Shown: positions 33,583-43,065 of the stretch, piece after piece
Layout of the letters: the number at the start of each line of letters is the position of its first letter
How positions within the stretch are numbered: position 1 is the first letter of the stretch
NCBI RefSeq assembly: GCF_001683915.1
Contig: NZ_LXTT01000005.1
Coordinates: 1-59,707, forward strand
Reading direction: 5' to 3'
DNA: 59,707 bases
Source: Allomuricauda sp. CP2A
GTDB taxonomy: Bacteria; Bacteroidota; Bacteroidia; Flavobacteriales; Flavobacteriaceae
The notes under the pieces: generated by a model
Databases searched by the model: none
What the model saw: the letters and a program-made list of their open reading frames with translations, nothing else
What the model was told of the DNA's origin: nothing
Translations under genes and position numbers: made by a program

Positions 33583-34013
33583 ATGAAAATCTTTGGCAAA
33601 AAGGTGGGCAAGGCAATCCAGATCCCACCTATCATAAAACGGATGAAGAACTGGGCAAAGCGTGTACCGGGCATTGGCAAACCTAGATCGTTGGCCAAGC
33701 CATTGACGGGCAGCGCTGTCGGGGAGGACGATTTTGGCCTTTCCATTCCCATGCCCGGGTGCGGTACGGACAACGTGAAGTTGGAACTTCAGGGAAACAC
33801 CCTCATCATCAGCGGTGAGAAGGAACGATCACGTGAGGTCAAGGAAGGCTATGGTGTGCACAGGGAGTTTTTGCGTTCCACCTTCCACAAGACCTTGGAG
33901 CTCCCGGGGGATGTTGCCCCTGACAGCATACATGCCACCTTGGGGAATGGATTTTGCAGGTTCGTTTCTCCAAAAGGGAAACCACCTACAGGCGCCTGCT
34001 GAAAGTGGCCTGA
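33583..34013 (+). pseudogene. Second, diverged Hsp20-like gene, frameshifted near its 3' end
   Basis: The frame from 33583 encodes an alpha-crystallin-like protein (FGLSIPMPGCGTDNVKLELQGNTLIISGEKERS...HREFLRSTFHKTLELPGDV) but ends abnormally (CRFVSPKGKPPTGAC) at 34002. The other frame after the TTTT at about 33953-33956 reads LQVRFSKRETTYRRLLKVA to a TGA at 34011-34013, the normal Hsp20 ending. One T appears to be missing. Either a recent pseudogene, programmed slippage at the T-run, or an assembly error. Confidence 0.7.
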
Positions 34014-34046
34014 CCCGATGTTCAATGCTCTACCAATTGACACAAT

Positions 34047-34277
34047 ATGGCACGGAAGTTCAAGGCAGGGGATTGGGTCAAGGCCAAGGGAGCGTCCGAT
34101 AGCCCCAAAATGGAGGTGTCCAAATATATCACCAAGAAGGAACCCATATTTGGGTTCCTGGACAGGGACACCTATGTGGAATGTACATGGTACCGCAATG
34201 GCCAGCGAAGATCCCGGGTATTCCACCAGAACCGACTGTCGAAAGTGTTGGGCACCAAAGGAATCTTCAAAACCTAG
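34047..34277 (+). CDS. DUF2158/YodC-like small protein
   Basis: 76 residues: KFKAGDWVKAKGASDSPKMEVSKYI...YVECTWYRNGQRRSRVFHQNRLSKV. The order K-x-GD-V, PKM, V-C-W, F-x-x-x-L is that of the DUF2158 SH3-like fold. Function unknown. It follows the hsp20-like gene by 33 bp, so same operon. Confidence 0.6.
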   Translation: MARKFKAGDWVKAKGASDSPKMEVSKYITKKEPIFGFLDRDTYVECTWYRNGQRRSRVFHQNRLSKVLGTKGIFKT

Positions 34278-34324
34278 CGGAGAATCGATGATCAAAAGAA
34301 TGTTGAACCCAAAAAGCGTGAGAA

Positions 34325-34813
34325 ATGAAAATTCAAACCCTAGTTTTAACAGGTCTGTTACTGGCCCTTACCAGTTGTCAGGGCCAAGAGAAAAAGGAAA
34401 GTGAAATGGTCAAGGAAGGTGACCACAAAGAGATGGCCCAACCCAAGGGCAGTTGGAAGGTCGACCGGGAATTTGACGAGAACGGAAACCTCATTCGTTA
34501 TGACAGTATCTACACTTGGTCCTCCGATTCGTTGGACGACCTCTCCGGTCTGGACAGGGACAGCCTTTTGAGCAACTTTGAATCCAAGTTCTACAGCCAC
34601 TTTTCCCAGTTCAAGGACCAAGGGTTCGGGGACCTTTTCGAACCGGACTCACTTTTCAGCAAAAGGTTCTTCAATGAAGATTTTTTTAAAAGCGATTTCG
34701 GGGAGGACTTTATGGAGCTTGACAATATCAGAAAGCGAATGATGGAAAGACAAAAGAGATTCTTGGAAAAGTACCGCTCCGACCTGGGGGTCCAGGAGAG
34801 GGACAGTCTGTAA
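34325..34813 (+). CDS. Small lipoprotein of the stress cluster
   Basis: 162 residues with a lipoprotein signal (MKIQTLVLTGLLLALTSCQG, Cys18) and an acidic, Phe/Asp-rich region (about 60-130) that is probably helical or disordered. No recognised domain. It lies 47 bp after the DUF2158-like gene and 95 bp before the patatin gene. Confidence 0.65.
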   Translation: MKIQTLVLTGLLLALTSCQGQEKKESEMVKEGDHKEMAQPKGSWKVDREFDENGNLIRYDSIYTWSSDSLDDLSGLDRDSLLSNFESKFYSHFSQFKDQGFGDLFEPDSLFSKRFFNEDFFKSDFGEDFMELDNIRKRMMERQKRFLEKYRSDLGVQERDSL

Positions 34814-34908
34814 AATGATACGGATCCATCTTTGTCCAAACCTTGTTTCTTTTAAAATGAACCACTTAAGAAAAGGAGCAATGCCCCCTTGACAGTAAAC
34901 TTTTGAAT

Positions 34909-35688
34909 ATGAAACCGGAAAGATTGATCAACACCACACTGGGCTTGGTGCTATCCGGTGGAGGGGTAAAGGGGATGGCCCACATTGGGCTGCTCAAGGC
35001 CCTGGAACAACGCGGGATATATCCAAGCCAGATTTCGGGAGTAAGTGCCGGGGCACTTGTGGGTGGACTTTATGCAGATGGGGCGTCCATTGAGGAAATG
35101 CTCCTGTTCTTCAAGGAAACCCCTTTGCTCAAATACAACTTTGTAACACTGAACAAACCGGGGCTGTTCGATACGGATAAGTACCTACCCTTCTTTGATG
35201 ACTTTTTCACCGCCCATCGGTTCGAGGAACTCGATAAGCGGCTTGTGGTGGTGGCCACCAACCTATTGAAGGGCGAACCGGTGTACTTCGAAAAGGGGGA
35301 ACTGTTCGCGCCCTTGTTGGCCTCGGCGGCACTGCCACCGGTGTTCAGTCCAGTATCCATCGATGGACAGCTCTTTGCCGATGGCGGGATCATGAACAAT
35401 TTTCCGGTGGAGCCCTTGGCCGGTGCCTGCGATGTGATCATTGGGTGTTATGCCTCGTCCATGAAGGAGGTGGGGAAGGGCCAGATCAAGAGCGCCCTTC
35501 AAATTTCCCAAAGGGCCAATCTTTTGATGTTGCACGCCAATGCCATGGACAAACTTCACATCCCCGATCTTTTGATCGTACCGGAGGAACTGGGGAACAT
35601 CAAGGTCCTGGACAAAAAGGGAATCGACAAGGCCTTTGTCCTTGGCTATGACCATGCCAACAGAAAGTTGGATGAATGGTTGCAGTGA
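34909..35688 (+). CDS. Patatin-like phospholipase, RssA type
   Basis: 259 residues from the ATG at 34909. Oxyanion hole SGGGVKGMAHIG, nucleophile GVSAGAL (Ser46) and dyad FADGGIMNNFPV (Asp158) are all canonical. It is a typical short RssA/YlbK-like patatin, clearly different from the long patatin at 4273-6012. In an operon with Hsp20 and a lipoprotein it may act in membrane lipid remodelling under stress. Confidence 0.9.
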   Translation: MKPERLINTTLGLVLSGGGVKGMAHIGLLKALEQRGIYPSQISGVSAGALVGGLYADGASIEEMLLFFKETPLLKYNFVTLNKPGLFDTDKYLPFFDDFFTAHRFEELDKRLVVVATNLLKGEPVYFEKGELFAPLLASAALPPVFSPVSIDGQLFADGGIMNNFPVEPLAGACDVIIGCYASSMKEVGKGQIKSALQISQRANLLMLHANAMDKLHIPDLLIVPEELGNIKVLDKKGIDKAFVLGYDHANRKLDEWLQ

Positions 35689-35745
35689 GGATGATGCCGC
35701 AGTAAAATGAAATAAACCAAATGGAAAACCTTAAAATGTTTGGAT

Positions 35746-35916
35746 ATGGGAACTTTGGCGATAGGAATCTCTTTGATCATGGTAGTCTATGCCCTTTTCC
35801 TGCACATCACTTACCTGTATTTCTTTGGGAATGGAAGTTCCCGACACATAAGCCTTAATGGCTTTATCAAAAAATTCAAAGGGTTTTTAAGATCGCTAGG
35901 GAAAGGGTTTACCTGA
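35746..35916 (+). CDS. Small single-pass membrane protein (56 aa)
   Basis: MGTLAIGISLIMVVYALFLHITYLYFFGN followed by a basic tail (FIKKFKGFLRSLGKGFT). One membrane helix with a positive cytoplasmic tail. It lies 57 bp after the patatin gene and may close the operon. No family recognised. Confidence 0.5.
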   Translation: MGTLAIGISLIMVVYALFLHITYLYFFGNGSSRHISLNGFIKKFKGFLRSLGKGFT

Positions 35917-36427
35917 TGGTACGTGGCTTTAAGAAATAGCCACAGTACCAACAAGAGGAAAGGTCCATACCTGATTGTCTCATTGAACCAATCAACGTTA
36001 TCTATGGGCATTGCGTCACTGAATCACCTTTTTAAGGGAATATACAATGGATGCGAACATTGGCCTGAGAATGGGATAAAGGATGTAACAGGAAATAGGG
36101 CTATGGGCCTTGACAAGAGTTACCCAAGCGTATTTTCAAATGAAATCGTCATTCAGGCTAGCTTGCCCGGAAGAACAGCTAAATATTGGCTGACCAATAG
36201 TTTCAAAAAGGCTTGGGTTTGTATGGGAGTGTGGGACAAGGTTTATCCTATTGGTCGATAAAATAGAGCATAGCATAATCAGCTACAAGCAGTTGAAAAC
36301 CAAACCTCTAAGTCAAAACCTACAATGGTTCAGATTGTCCGTTTCTAGGGGTGTTCAGTATCCAACCTTCCTTACGTCGTAAGGGCAAAAGGGTGCATTT
36401 AATTGATGACCATACCAAGGTTTGGCC
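35917..36427. other. Region without a supported gene between the stress cluster and parB
   Basis: About 510 bases. A plus-strand frame at 35923-36261 has a GTG start, unlikely composition and no motif; I do not accept it. The sequence is more AT-rich than its flanks and looks like a junction or decayed DNA. Confidence 0.4.
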
Positions 36428-36430
36428 ATA

Positions 36431-36457
36431 AAAAAGAGGGGCCTGTTTCCAGGCCCC
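36431..36457 (-). terminator. Terminator of parB
   Basis: Stem GGGGCCTG / CAGGCCCC with loop TTTC at 36438-36457, followed on the minus strand by CTCTTTTT. It lies just after the parB stop. Confidence 0.8.
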
Positions 36458-36471
36458 CTGGCCAAACCAAA

Positions 36472-38268
36472 TCAATCTTCCAGTGCCTTGGCCTGCTGTT
36501 CCAGTGACGCAACCCTTTCCTTGATCCGTGCTTCCCGTTTTTGGCACTTTTCGGCAAAGGTTTCCTCAATGGCCGAGATCTTGTCCCTGTAAAAGGTCTG
36601 CATGGCGACATAAAAGGACCGGTTGGTCAAATTATTGGCATGGTTGCTCTCCCCGAGGTGTACCTGACGTGTCAATAGGAACCGGAGCAGCTTATGGAAG
36701 GTCTCCTTTTTGAAATTTGCCTTGAGCCGGGCCACCACTTCCTCATTGGACAAATTATGATCATCCCCAAAGAACCCTTCGAAATGCTCCCTTTGGTCCT
36801 CCCATCCGATGTTGTTCTCGAACAGTGAGATGGAAAGGGCCACCATTTCATCCGTGGAGAGGGCCTTCTTCCGGTCAATGTAATCGGTCTCCCTGACCAT
36901 CTCCACCACTTCCTTGAACTGGCGGTTGTTCTCGATCTGTTTTTTCCGCAGCTCCCGGGCATTGATCTTGATGATCTGTTCCTCCGGGGTGCACTCGGCC
37001 ATTTTCCGGTTTTCCAAGGGCCTGGCACCTGGGCCTCCACTTTGGACCTCTTCCCTTGGCCTAACAATAATGGCCTCGGTACGGTAGGTATCGGTATGTA
37101 GGAGAATCCCCTTCTCAAAGCCATGGTCCTTGGCATTGTCCCACGCATCCTTCTCCTCGGTGAAGGATTCCAGGGCCTCTCTCAGGAATTCCCCCAATTC
37201 CTCCTCGCTGTGTCCAAAATGGCGATGTTCCTCCCTGATGGTCTCCATGGTGGGCTTTACGGGTTCTTTCAAAATGTCCAGCCCATCGGTCAGATGGACC
37301 TCAAGCCCCTGCTTTTCCATTTGGGCCATCACCCATTGGTTGTGTTCCTCGTCCACCCAGTATTTGTTGATGTCGGGAATGAGTTTCAGCCCTTCTTTCT
37401 TTACCCGCTTCAGGAGCTGCATAAAGGTCTTGGTCTTTTTGTTCTCAAAGCAGGCGGTCCGGGTGCAGACCATTTTCCCCTGCCCGAACAGGTTGCCCTG
37501 GTTGGCGGCATTGAAGGGACAGACATCACAGGCTCCGGCCTTGGGCACCAACTTCTTGTCGGTCACATCAAAGCAGGCCTTGGTCAGGTCAAAGGTCCGG
37601 TTGTCGATCATCCGCTTGACCCGATGCGCCTGAAAATCCCCCTCCAGGCTCTCCAACATCAGCTGTTGCTCCCCCGGCTCGAACAGGGCCACGGCCACAC
37701 CAAGGGACAGGGTCATTTCCCCGCTTCGGACAAAGGCCTTGAACCCTTCGATCAGGCCAGCCAGTTTGATGCGTTGCCGGATATAGTTCTCCGACCGGCC
37801 CAGCCGCTTGGCGATCTCGGTAGGTTCGTAACGGTCCAACAGGAACTGGATGGCCTCCGCCTCCTCTGTGGGCTCCACATCCTTGCGCTGTAGGTTCTCG
37901 ATGATCTGGACCTCCAAGATCTCCTTGTCCCCATACGCCCTGACCATGGCCGGAATGGTCTTTTGCCCTGCCAATTTACTGGCCCGGTACCGGCGTTCCC
38001 CAATTACAACAATGAAACCCTTCCCTGATTTACGGACCGTGATCGGTTGCAAGACCCCATGTTCGGCAATGCTCTGGGCCAACTGTTGAAGGCTTTGCTC
38101 ATCAAAGGTCTTTCGGGGTTGGTCGGGATCTGGGGATACCGATTGGATGTCCAGCATTTGGATCTGTGGAACGGTCACCTTTTTTCCGACTGTTTCTGAA
38201 CTCTTTGCTTTAGTTCCCTGCCCATTGCTTCTCTTTCGGGCCCCTCTTTGTTTTGTTTGTGCTTCCAT
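36472..38268 (-). CDS. parB: Large ParB/RepB-like partition protein of the conjugative element
   Basis: 598 residues from the ATG at 38268 (MEAQTKQRGARKRSNG). ParB N-terminal domain at about 30-130 with GKGFIVVIGERRYRASKLAG and ENLQRKDVEP, then a KorB-like helix-turn-helix (about 150-175, EIAKRLGRSENYIRQRIKLAGL). A Cys cluster (ACDVCPFNAANQGNLFGQGKMVCTR, about 270) and a long C-terminal helical region ending LEQQAKALED follow. This is about twice the length of chromosomal ParB, as in other Bacteroidetes elements. No ParA is adjacent. Copy R3 of the dispersed repeat lies immediately upstream. Confidence 0.85.
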   Translation of the reverse strand: MEAQTKQRGARKRSNGQGTKAKSSETVGKKVTVPQIQMLDIQSVSPDPDQPRKTFDEQSLQQLAQSIAEHGVLQPITVRKSGKGFIVVIGERRYRASKLAGQKTIPAMVRAYGDKEILEVQIIENLQRKDVEPTEEAEAIQFLLDRYEPTEIAKRLGRSENYIRQRIKLAGLIEGFKAFVRSGEMTLSLGVAVALFEPGEQQLMLESLEGDFQAHRVKRMIDNRTFDLTKACFDVTDKKLVPKAGACDVCPFNAANQGNLFGQGKMVCTRTACFENKKTKTFMQLLKRVKKEGLKLIPDINKYWVDEEHNQWVMAQMEKQGLEVHLTDGLDILKEPVKPTMETIREEHRHFGHSEEELGEFLREALESFTEEKDAWDNAKDHGFEKGILLHTDTYRTEAIIVRPREEVQSGGPGARPLENRKMAECTPEEQIIKINARELRKKQIENNRQFKEVVEMVRETDYIDRKKALSTDEMVALSISLFENNIGWEDQREHFEGFFGDDHNLSNEEVVARLKANFKKETFHKLLRFLLTRQVHLGESNHANNLTNRSFYVAMQTFYRDKISAIEETFAEKCQKREARIKERVASLEQQAKALED

Positions 38269-38283
38269 GATTTTTGGATTTTG

Positions 38284-38451
38284 GTTAAACAATATTTGAG
38301 CGGGAACCAAACGGAAGACAAAATTTTGGAGCGGCAAGGAAACGGAATAAACCTGTCTGCCGACCTGGTAGGCAGTGACAATAGAAACGGTTTTATGCCG
38401 TCCCTTGTCCGAGAAATATTTTGCGGGTTTACCTTTCGGGAATATTGATAA
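38284..38451. repeat. Dispersed leader repeat, copy R3, upstream of parB
   Basis: Strongly similar to R1. It carries the near-palindrome CGGT-TTTAT-GCCG (38388-38400) and a hairpin CTGCC-GACCTGGTA-GGCAG (38356-38374) in the variable middle. It ends 16 bases before the parB start codon on the minus strand. Candidate operator, leader RNA or parS-like site. Confidence 0.7.
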
Positions 38452-38752
38452 GCAATATAAACTATAAAGCTTGACACCTGTCAAAGTGTTGAAAAATCAG
38501 GAACAGCACAAACTAATTTGAAGAAGCGGTATTGATACATATCATGTCAAAATATCCTATAAACTTGAACTTTGTGTGGCTACTTTGACACCTATTACCT
38601 ATCCACTAAAGAATCGTGACCGAGAAATCATCAAGCCAGTCCAGATTTTAAATCCACATCTTATGTCCGGAATCCCAGTTATTTTTAATAATGGAAAACA
38701 TCTACAACTATAATTTCCCCCAATATTTGAAGGGATTTTAAATTCAATCTTC
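38452..38752. other. Spacer without a supported gene
   Basis: About 300 bases, AT-rich, between repeat R3 and a gene fragment. No motif was recognised; short minus-strand frames are not convincing. Confidence 0.4.
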
Positions 38753-38908
38753 TTAGTTGTTATTGGTAATGTTGAACACACCCGAGAGGTCGGCCCCAGT
38801 TATGTCAAAAGCTTTGGTGGCAATTCCCGTGTCGGGGTTCCATAGATAGTATGCTTTTTCATTCAGAGTGTTGACGGGGATGTACATATCGCCACCATGC
38901 CCCAACAT
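38753..38908 (-). pseudogene. C-terminal fragment of an exported beta-protein (DUF4374-like?)
   Basis: Minus strand, ending TAA at 38755-38753: GGDMYIPVNTLNEKAYYLWN followed by PDTGIATKAFDITGADLSG and an Asn-rich end. It reads like the last blades of a propeller-type lipoprotein; DUF4374 proteins of siderophore clusters end in this style. No upstream part is present. The family call is tentative. Confidence 0.4.
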
Positions 38909-38944
38909 ATTCCCGATTGCAAATAAGCGTGGTCAACACGATCC

Positions 38945-40111
38945 ATGGTGAGGTTTATTCCGTACATAAAGAACAATATCGATCCTTTCAACCCAATCAG
39001 AGCTGAACCATTGGAGCAAATCAACATTGAACCCGTAAAATTTCCCGACAGACCCAATTCTGAGCGGTTATCCTTTATAGATGCCCTTCGTGCCTGGGCC
39101 ATTTTGATGATGCTTCAGGGACACTTTGTGTCCGCTTTATTGGCAGAAGGTTATCGGGAAGGAGGAGGTACTACCTATTTGGCCTGGGCTTATCTCAGGG
39201 GAGTGACCGCTCCAGTTTTCTTTACCGTAACGGGATTCATATTCACTTATTTGCTCTTCAAGAAATATGAAAAGGGATGGTCAAATCCCCGTGTCAAGAA
39301 GGGGATCAAAAGGGGTGGTCTCCTCATTCTCATCGGCTATGTATTGCAGATCAGGTTTGGCCTTTTGTTGGAAGGCTCGATCAATGCCAGTTTTGATATT
39401 GTCCATGTGCTCCAATGTTTGGGACTCTCGATGATCTTGATCGTTGCGCTTTATTTGGCCACCTATAAGTTCAACAAATACCTGTTCCAGATCTTGTTGG
39501 GCTCCATTACCATTTTGCTCTTCCTATCCAGCGGCACCGTGGGCCAATGGGAGTATGGCTTCCTGCCCGACTGGTTCTCCAATTACATCACACGCGAAAA
39601 CGGTTCCGTTTTTACCATGGTGCCCTGGTTTGGCTTTGCTACAGCGGGTGGGTGCCTATCGGGGTTTTTCCTTTCCAATCTTGCCAAGCATGGGTTTTAC
39701 CCCAAAGCCTTTTTGATCGTGCTGTCCATCGGTGCTCTGTTGATCTTCCAATCCTATGAGTTCATAAGGGATCTGGGGATTCTGGCCGATATACGTTTTT
39801 TGCACAGCGCATTGGACGACAGTTATCTTTTTGCCCGTTTGGGCGTGGTCCTTGTTGTCTTTGCCATATTCATTTTATTGAGGAACATACTGAACCATAA
39901 GATTCTTCTTGATATTGGGCAAAACACATTGGCCATTTATATCCTCCACGCCATGGTCCTTTACGGCAGTATCACGGGGCATGGCCTGAGCAGGTATTTC
40001 CATCACTCCCTGTCCCTTTCACAGGTTGTGCTTGGGGCATTGTTTTTCCTTACTGCCATTTGTTCCGTGGTCCTGATGGCAGATAGGAAAGCAAAGCGAC
40101 TCTTTGGTTGA
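38945..40111 (+). CDS. Multi-pass membrane acyltransferase-like protein (DUF1624/heparan-N-acetyltransferase type)
   Basis: 388 residues. After about 40 soluble residues comes SERLSFIDALRAWAILMMLQGHFV, the signature start of DUF1624/acyltransferase-3-like proteins with a conserved membrane His, followed by about nine further helices. The protein could transfer acyl groups to envelope sugars. It starts just after the DUF4374-like remnant and converges with the terC gene. Confidence 0.7.
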   Translation: MVRFIPYIKNNIDPFNPIRAEPLEQINIEPVKFPDRPNSERLSFIDALRAWAILMMLQGHFVSALLAEGYREGGGTTYLAWAYLRGVTAPVFFTVTGFIFTYLLFKKYEKGWSNPRVKKGIKRGGLLILIGYVLQIRFGLLLEGSINASFDIVHVLQCLGLSMILIVALYLATYKFNKYLFQILLGSITILLFLSSGTVGQWEYGFLPDWFSNYITRENGSVFTMVPWFGFATAGGCLSGFFLSNLAKHGFYPKAFLIVLSIGALLIFQSYEFIRDLGILADIRFLHSALDDSYLFARLGVVLVVFAIFILLRNILNHKILLDIGQNTLAIYILHAMVLYGSITGHGLSRYFHHSLSLSQVVLGALFFLTAICSVVLMADRKAKRLFG

Positions 40112-40154
40112 GACCGGTTGGAGCGAAGGGTCCCAATAGCTCCCCATGTGCGGT

Positions 40155-41123
40155 TTATTCCTTTTCTTTTCTGAACGAGGCCAAAATCCCAATGGATAGC
40201 GCCAGTGCAATGAACCCCAGGGAAGCCCATTCCGGAAAGCTATAATGGTGTGCGAATATCAACTTGACCCCCACAAAGCTCAGGATGGCCACCAGACTAT
40301 ATTTAAGGTGGTGGAACCTGTTGATCATGTGGGAAAGGAAAAAGTACATCGACCTAAGGCCCAAAATGGCGAATATATTGGAACTGAACACCAAAAAGGG
40401 GTCCGAGGTTATGGCCAAAATGGCCGGCACACTGTCCAATGCGAAAAGGATATCGGAAAACTCGATGATCACCAAGGCGATGAACAATGGGGTGGCTGCG
40501 GTGATGTGGCGAAGTTTGATGAAAAACTTCTGGCCCTGCATGTGCGTGGTAATGGGCATGACCTTTCTTAAATTTCGGTAAATGAAGGACTTTTTGGGAT
40601 TGAATGCCTTTTGCTTGGATACCAACATCTTTATGGCGGTAAAAATCAAAAAGGCCCCAAAGATATAGGTCATAAAACTGAACTTCTTGATCAGGGCCAC
40701 ACCAAAGAAGATCATCAGAGCACGGAACACAATGGCCCCCAAAATCCCCCAGAAGAGCACACGGTGCTGGTATTTCTGTGGGATATGGAACGAACCGAAG
40801 ATCACGGCTATGATAAAGATGTTGTCAATGCTGAGCGAAAGCTCGATCAGATAACCGGTAATGTATTTTAAACTGGCCTCCATGGGTGCCAGGGAATCCA
40901 CATTGTCCACTTTCCCGGTTCCGTACAGCCAGTAGACAATGCCTGAGAACAGGAAGGACATGGTCACCCATATACCGGTCCATATCGATGCTTCCCGCAC
41001 ACTGATGATGTGTGCCTTTTTGTTGAAGACACCGAGATCCAATGCCAAGAAAATAAGGATTCCCAAAAGGAAAAACCCCCAGACCGCCATAAGCTTCAAA
41101 TTGTAGGGACCAAAAATAAACAA
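40155..41123 (-). CDS. TerC/Alx-family integral membrane protein
   Basis: 322 residues with about nine membrane helices and the conserved acidic motifs of the family (LDLGVFNKKAH near the N-terminus, ELSLSIDNIFIIAVIF, EFSDILFALDSVPAILAI). TerC/Alx proteins handle metals such as manganese and contribute to tellurite resistance. The gene is divergent from the KdpD-like kinase with an 87-bp promoter region. Confidence 0.9.
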   Translation of the reverse strand: MFIFGPYNLKLMAVWGFFLLGILIFLALDLGVFNKKAHIISVREASIWTGIWVTMSFLFSGIVYWLYGTGKVDNVDSLAPMEASLKYITGYLIELSLSIDNIFIIAVIFGSFHIPQKYQHRVLFWGILGAIVFRALMIFFGVALIKKFSFMTYIFGAFLIFTAIKMLVSKQKAFNPKKSFIYRNLRKVMPITTHMQGQKFFIKLRHITAATPLFIALVIIEFSDILFALDSVPAILAITSDPFLVFSSNIFAILGLRSMYFFLSHMINRFHHLKYSLVAILSFVGVKLIFAHHYSFPEWASLGFIALALSIGILASFRKEKE

Positions 41124-41210
41124 TGGGAATGGTTGGTCTGCAAAAAACCATCAAATAATAGCGGTCCAATATTAAATCCATATAAAATCTTTATATTCTT
41201 CTGAATAACT

Positions 41211-42305
41211 TTGACCAAAAAAGATTTGGATTTCCTAAAAACAAGGAACTACAGTAAAAGGAAACAGTACACGATAAGTATCCTGCTCATTGTGGCCACC
41301 TCGGCCATCTGTTTCTTTTTGGTCAATTTTATCGGTTATGGTGCCGTTGCCCTGATCTTGTTGATGGCGGTCTCCCTCAATGCAATCCTATTCGACATTT
41401 TCCCTGTCATGGCTTCGGCCCTGTTGAGTGCACTGATATGGAACTTTTTCTTCATCCCTCCCACCCTTACCTTCCATATTGAGACCCCTGAGGATGGTCT
41501 TATGTTCCTGATGTATTTCGTGATCGCGTCGATCAATGCCGTGCTTACCTTTAAGATCAGGGAATTCGAAAAAAGGCAATGGGACGAGGAAGAACGCACC
41601 AAATCCATTGCCCTTTACAACATCTTGTTGAATTCCCTTTCCCATGAACTCAGGACCCCCATAGCGACCATCATTGGTGCAGTGGACACCATCAAGGACA
41701 ACCGTTCAAAACTCTCGGAAAGCAACAGGAACGAACTGTATGCGGAAATCGAGATAGCGGGGCTCCGACTGAACCGTCAAGTGGAAAATCTTTTGAGCAT
41801 GAGCAGGTTGGAAGCGGGGTTCATCCAGCCCAAAAGGGACTGGTGCGATATCAACGAGACCATTTTTTCCACCATGCGAAGAAACTCGCAGGATGCAACG
41901 GAACATACAATCCTGTTCAATCCCAAGGAACATCTTCCTCTTTTTAAACTGGACGGGGGGTTATTGGAGCAGATTCTGCACAACCTTATCCATAATGCCC
42001 TTCAACATACGCCCAAAAACTCCATCATAACCATTGGGGCCGATCAGACCGGGGAGGGTTGCATTGTTTGGGTCTCGGATAACGGAAAAGGGTTCCCGGA
42101 AAATGAAATGGATTCCGTTTTCCAAAAGTTCTATCGTCTTGACAACACGGTCGGGGGATCTGGACTTGGACTATCTATTGTCAAGGGCTTTACGGAGGCC
42201 ATGGACGGCAAGGTACTGTTGGAGAACGGACAAGAAGGCGGTTCTTTGTTCACCATATCCATTCCAGCAGAAGCATCCCCGATAAGCACCTATGAAAATG
42301 GATAA
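41211..42305 (+). CDS. KdpD-like sensor histidine kinase, short form
   Basis: 364 residues with a probable TTG start at 41211. It has a DUF4118 four-helix membrane domain (about 20-115), HisKA (about 135-200, LLNSLSHELRTPIATIIGAVDT) and HATPase (about 245-355, NLIHNALQHTP, DNGKGFP, GSGLGLSIVKG). The N-terminal KdpD/USP sensor region of full KdpD (about 900 aa) is absent. The response regulator overlaps its end, and Trk/Ktr genes follow, so it probably senses potassium or turgor for that operon; no kdpFABC is present. Confidence 0.85.
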   Translation: MTKKDLDFLKTRNYSKRKQYTISILLIVATSAICFFLVNFIGYGAVALILLMAVSLNAILFDIFPVMASALLSALIWNFFFIPPTLTFHIETPEDGLMFLMYFVIASINAVLTFKIREFEKRQWDEEERTKSIALYNILLNSLSHELRTPIATIIGAVDTIKDNRSKLSESNRNELYAEIEIAGLRLNRQVENLLSMSRLEAGFIQPKRDWCDINETIFSTMRRNSQDATEHTILFNPKEHLPLFKLDGGLLEQILHNLIHNALQHTPKNSIITIGADQTGEGCIVWVSDNGKGFPENEMDSVFQKFYRLDNTVGGSGLGLSIVKGFTEAMDGKVLLENGQEGGSLFTISIPAEASPISTYENG

Positions 42306-42984
42306 GGTACAACTATTGATCATAGACGATGAGCCCCAGATCAGGAAACTTCTCCAGATCAATCTGGAGAGCAATGGCTATAAGATCTTACAGGCGGCAA
42401 ATGCAAAGGAAGGCACTTCACTGGCGGCAAGCCATTTACCCGATGTCATCCTATTGGATATCGGATTGCCCGATAAAAGCGGCCATGACCTTTTGGTGGA
42501 ACTCAGGGACTGGTACCATAAGCCCATCATTGTCTTGTCCGTCCAGGACAATGAACCGGATATTGTAAAGGCACTTGACAATGGGGCCACCGACTATCTG
42601 ACCAAACCTTTCAGGACAGGGGAACTCTTGGCCCGTATCCGATCTGCTATGCGCAGGGACCACAACATCGAGCTCAATACGGTCGTACAATTTGGGAATC
42701 TTGAAATCGATTTTGTGGCCCGAACGGTCAAAAAGGATGGAACCCTGGTCAAACTCACACAGACCGAGTACAATCTATTTGCGCTATTTGCCAAGAATGA
42801 GGGCAAGGTATTGACACACCAGTATATCCTGAACGAGGTCTGGGGTTATGGGCACCAGAATGAGACCCAGTATTTACGGGTGTTCGTGGGCACCTTGAGA
42901 AAAAAGATAGAGGACAGCCCCAACCACCCCGAACATATCATTACGCAAAGTGGGGTCGGCTATCGTTTCCAAGGAGCTTTATAA
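42298..42984 (+). CDS. KdpE-like OmpR-family response regulator
   Basis: 228 residues from the ATG at 42298 (an alternative ATG lies 6 bases upstream). Receiver domain at about 1-115 (LLIIDDEPQIRKLL, phospho-Asp in ILLDIGLPDKSG) and a winged-helix DNA-binding domain (about 130-228, LTQTEYNLFALFAKNEGKVLT...YLRVFVGTLRKKIE). It overlaps the kinase gene by 8 bases. Confidence 0.9.
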   Translation: MDKVQLLIIDDEPQIRKLLQINLESNGYKILQAANAKEGTSLAASHLPDVILLDIGLPDKSGHDLLVELRDWYHKPIIVLSVQDNEPDIVKALDNGATDYLTKPFRTGELLARIRSAMRRDHNIELNTVVQFGNLEIDFVARTVKKDGTLVKLTQTEYNLFALFAKNEGKVLTHQYILNEVWGYGHQNETQYLRVFVGTLRKKIEDSPNHPEHIITQSGVGYRFQGAL

Positions 42985-43065
42985 AATCTTTACTCCCCCA
43001 CCCCCTTTCTTGATTTTTTAAATACCCCTTTTCCCTGAAATTTGCTGCAATAGAACAGAACAACG

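Noticed and set aside
35923..36261. 112-residue plus-strand open frame after the small membrane protein
   Set aside because: GTG start, unlikely composition, no motif and no conserved context.
20938..36531. The two parB 3' ends as attL/attR of a site-specific insertion
   Set aside because: Att repeats of a recent insertion should be nearly identical; these differ at about a quarter of positions, so two related parB genes are the simpler explanation.
37123..37893. 256-residue plus-strand open frame
   Set aside because: Antisense to parB, no motif, composition typical of a shadow frame.
14018..38451. R1-R3 repeats as CRISPR or insertion-sequence ends
   Set aside because: Only three copies, far apart, no regular spacing, no transposase or Cas genes near them.
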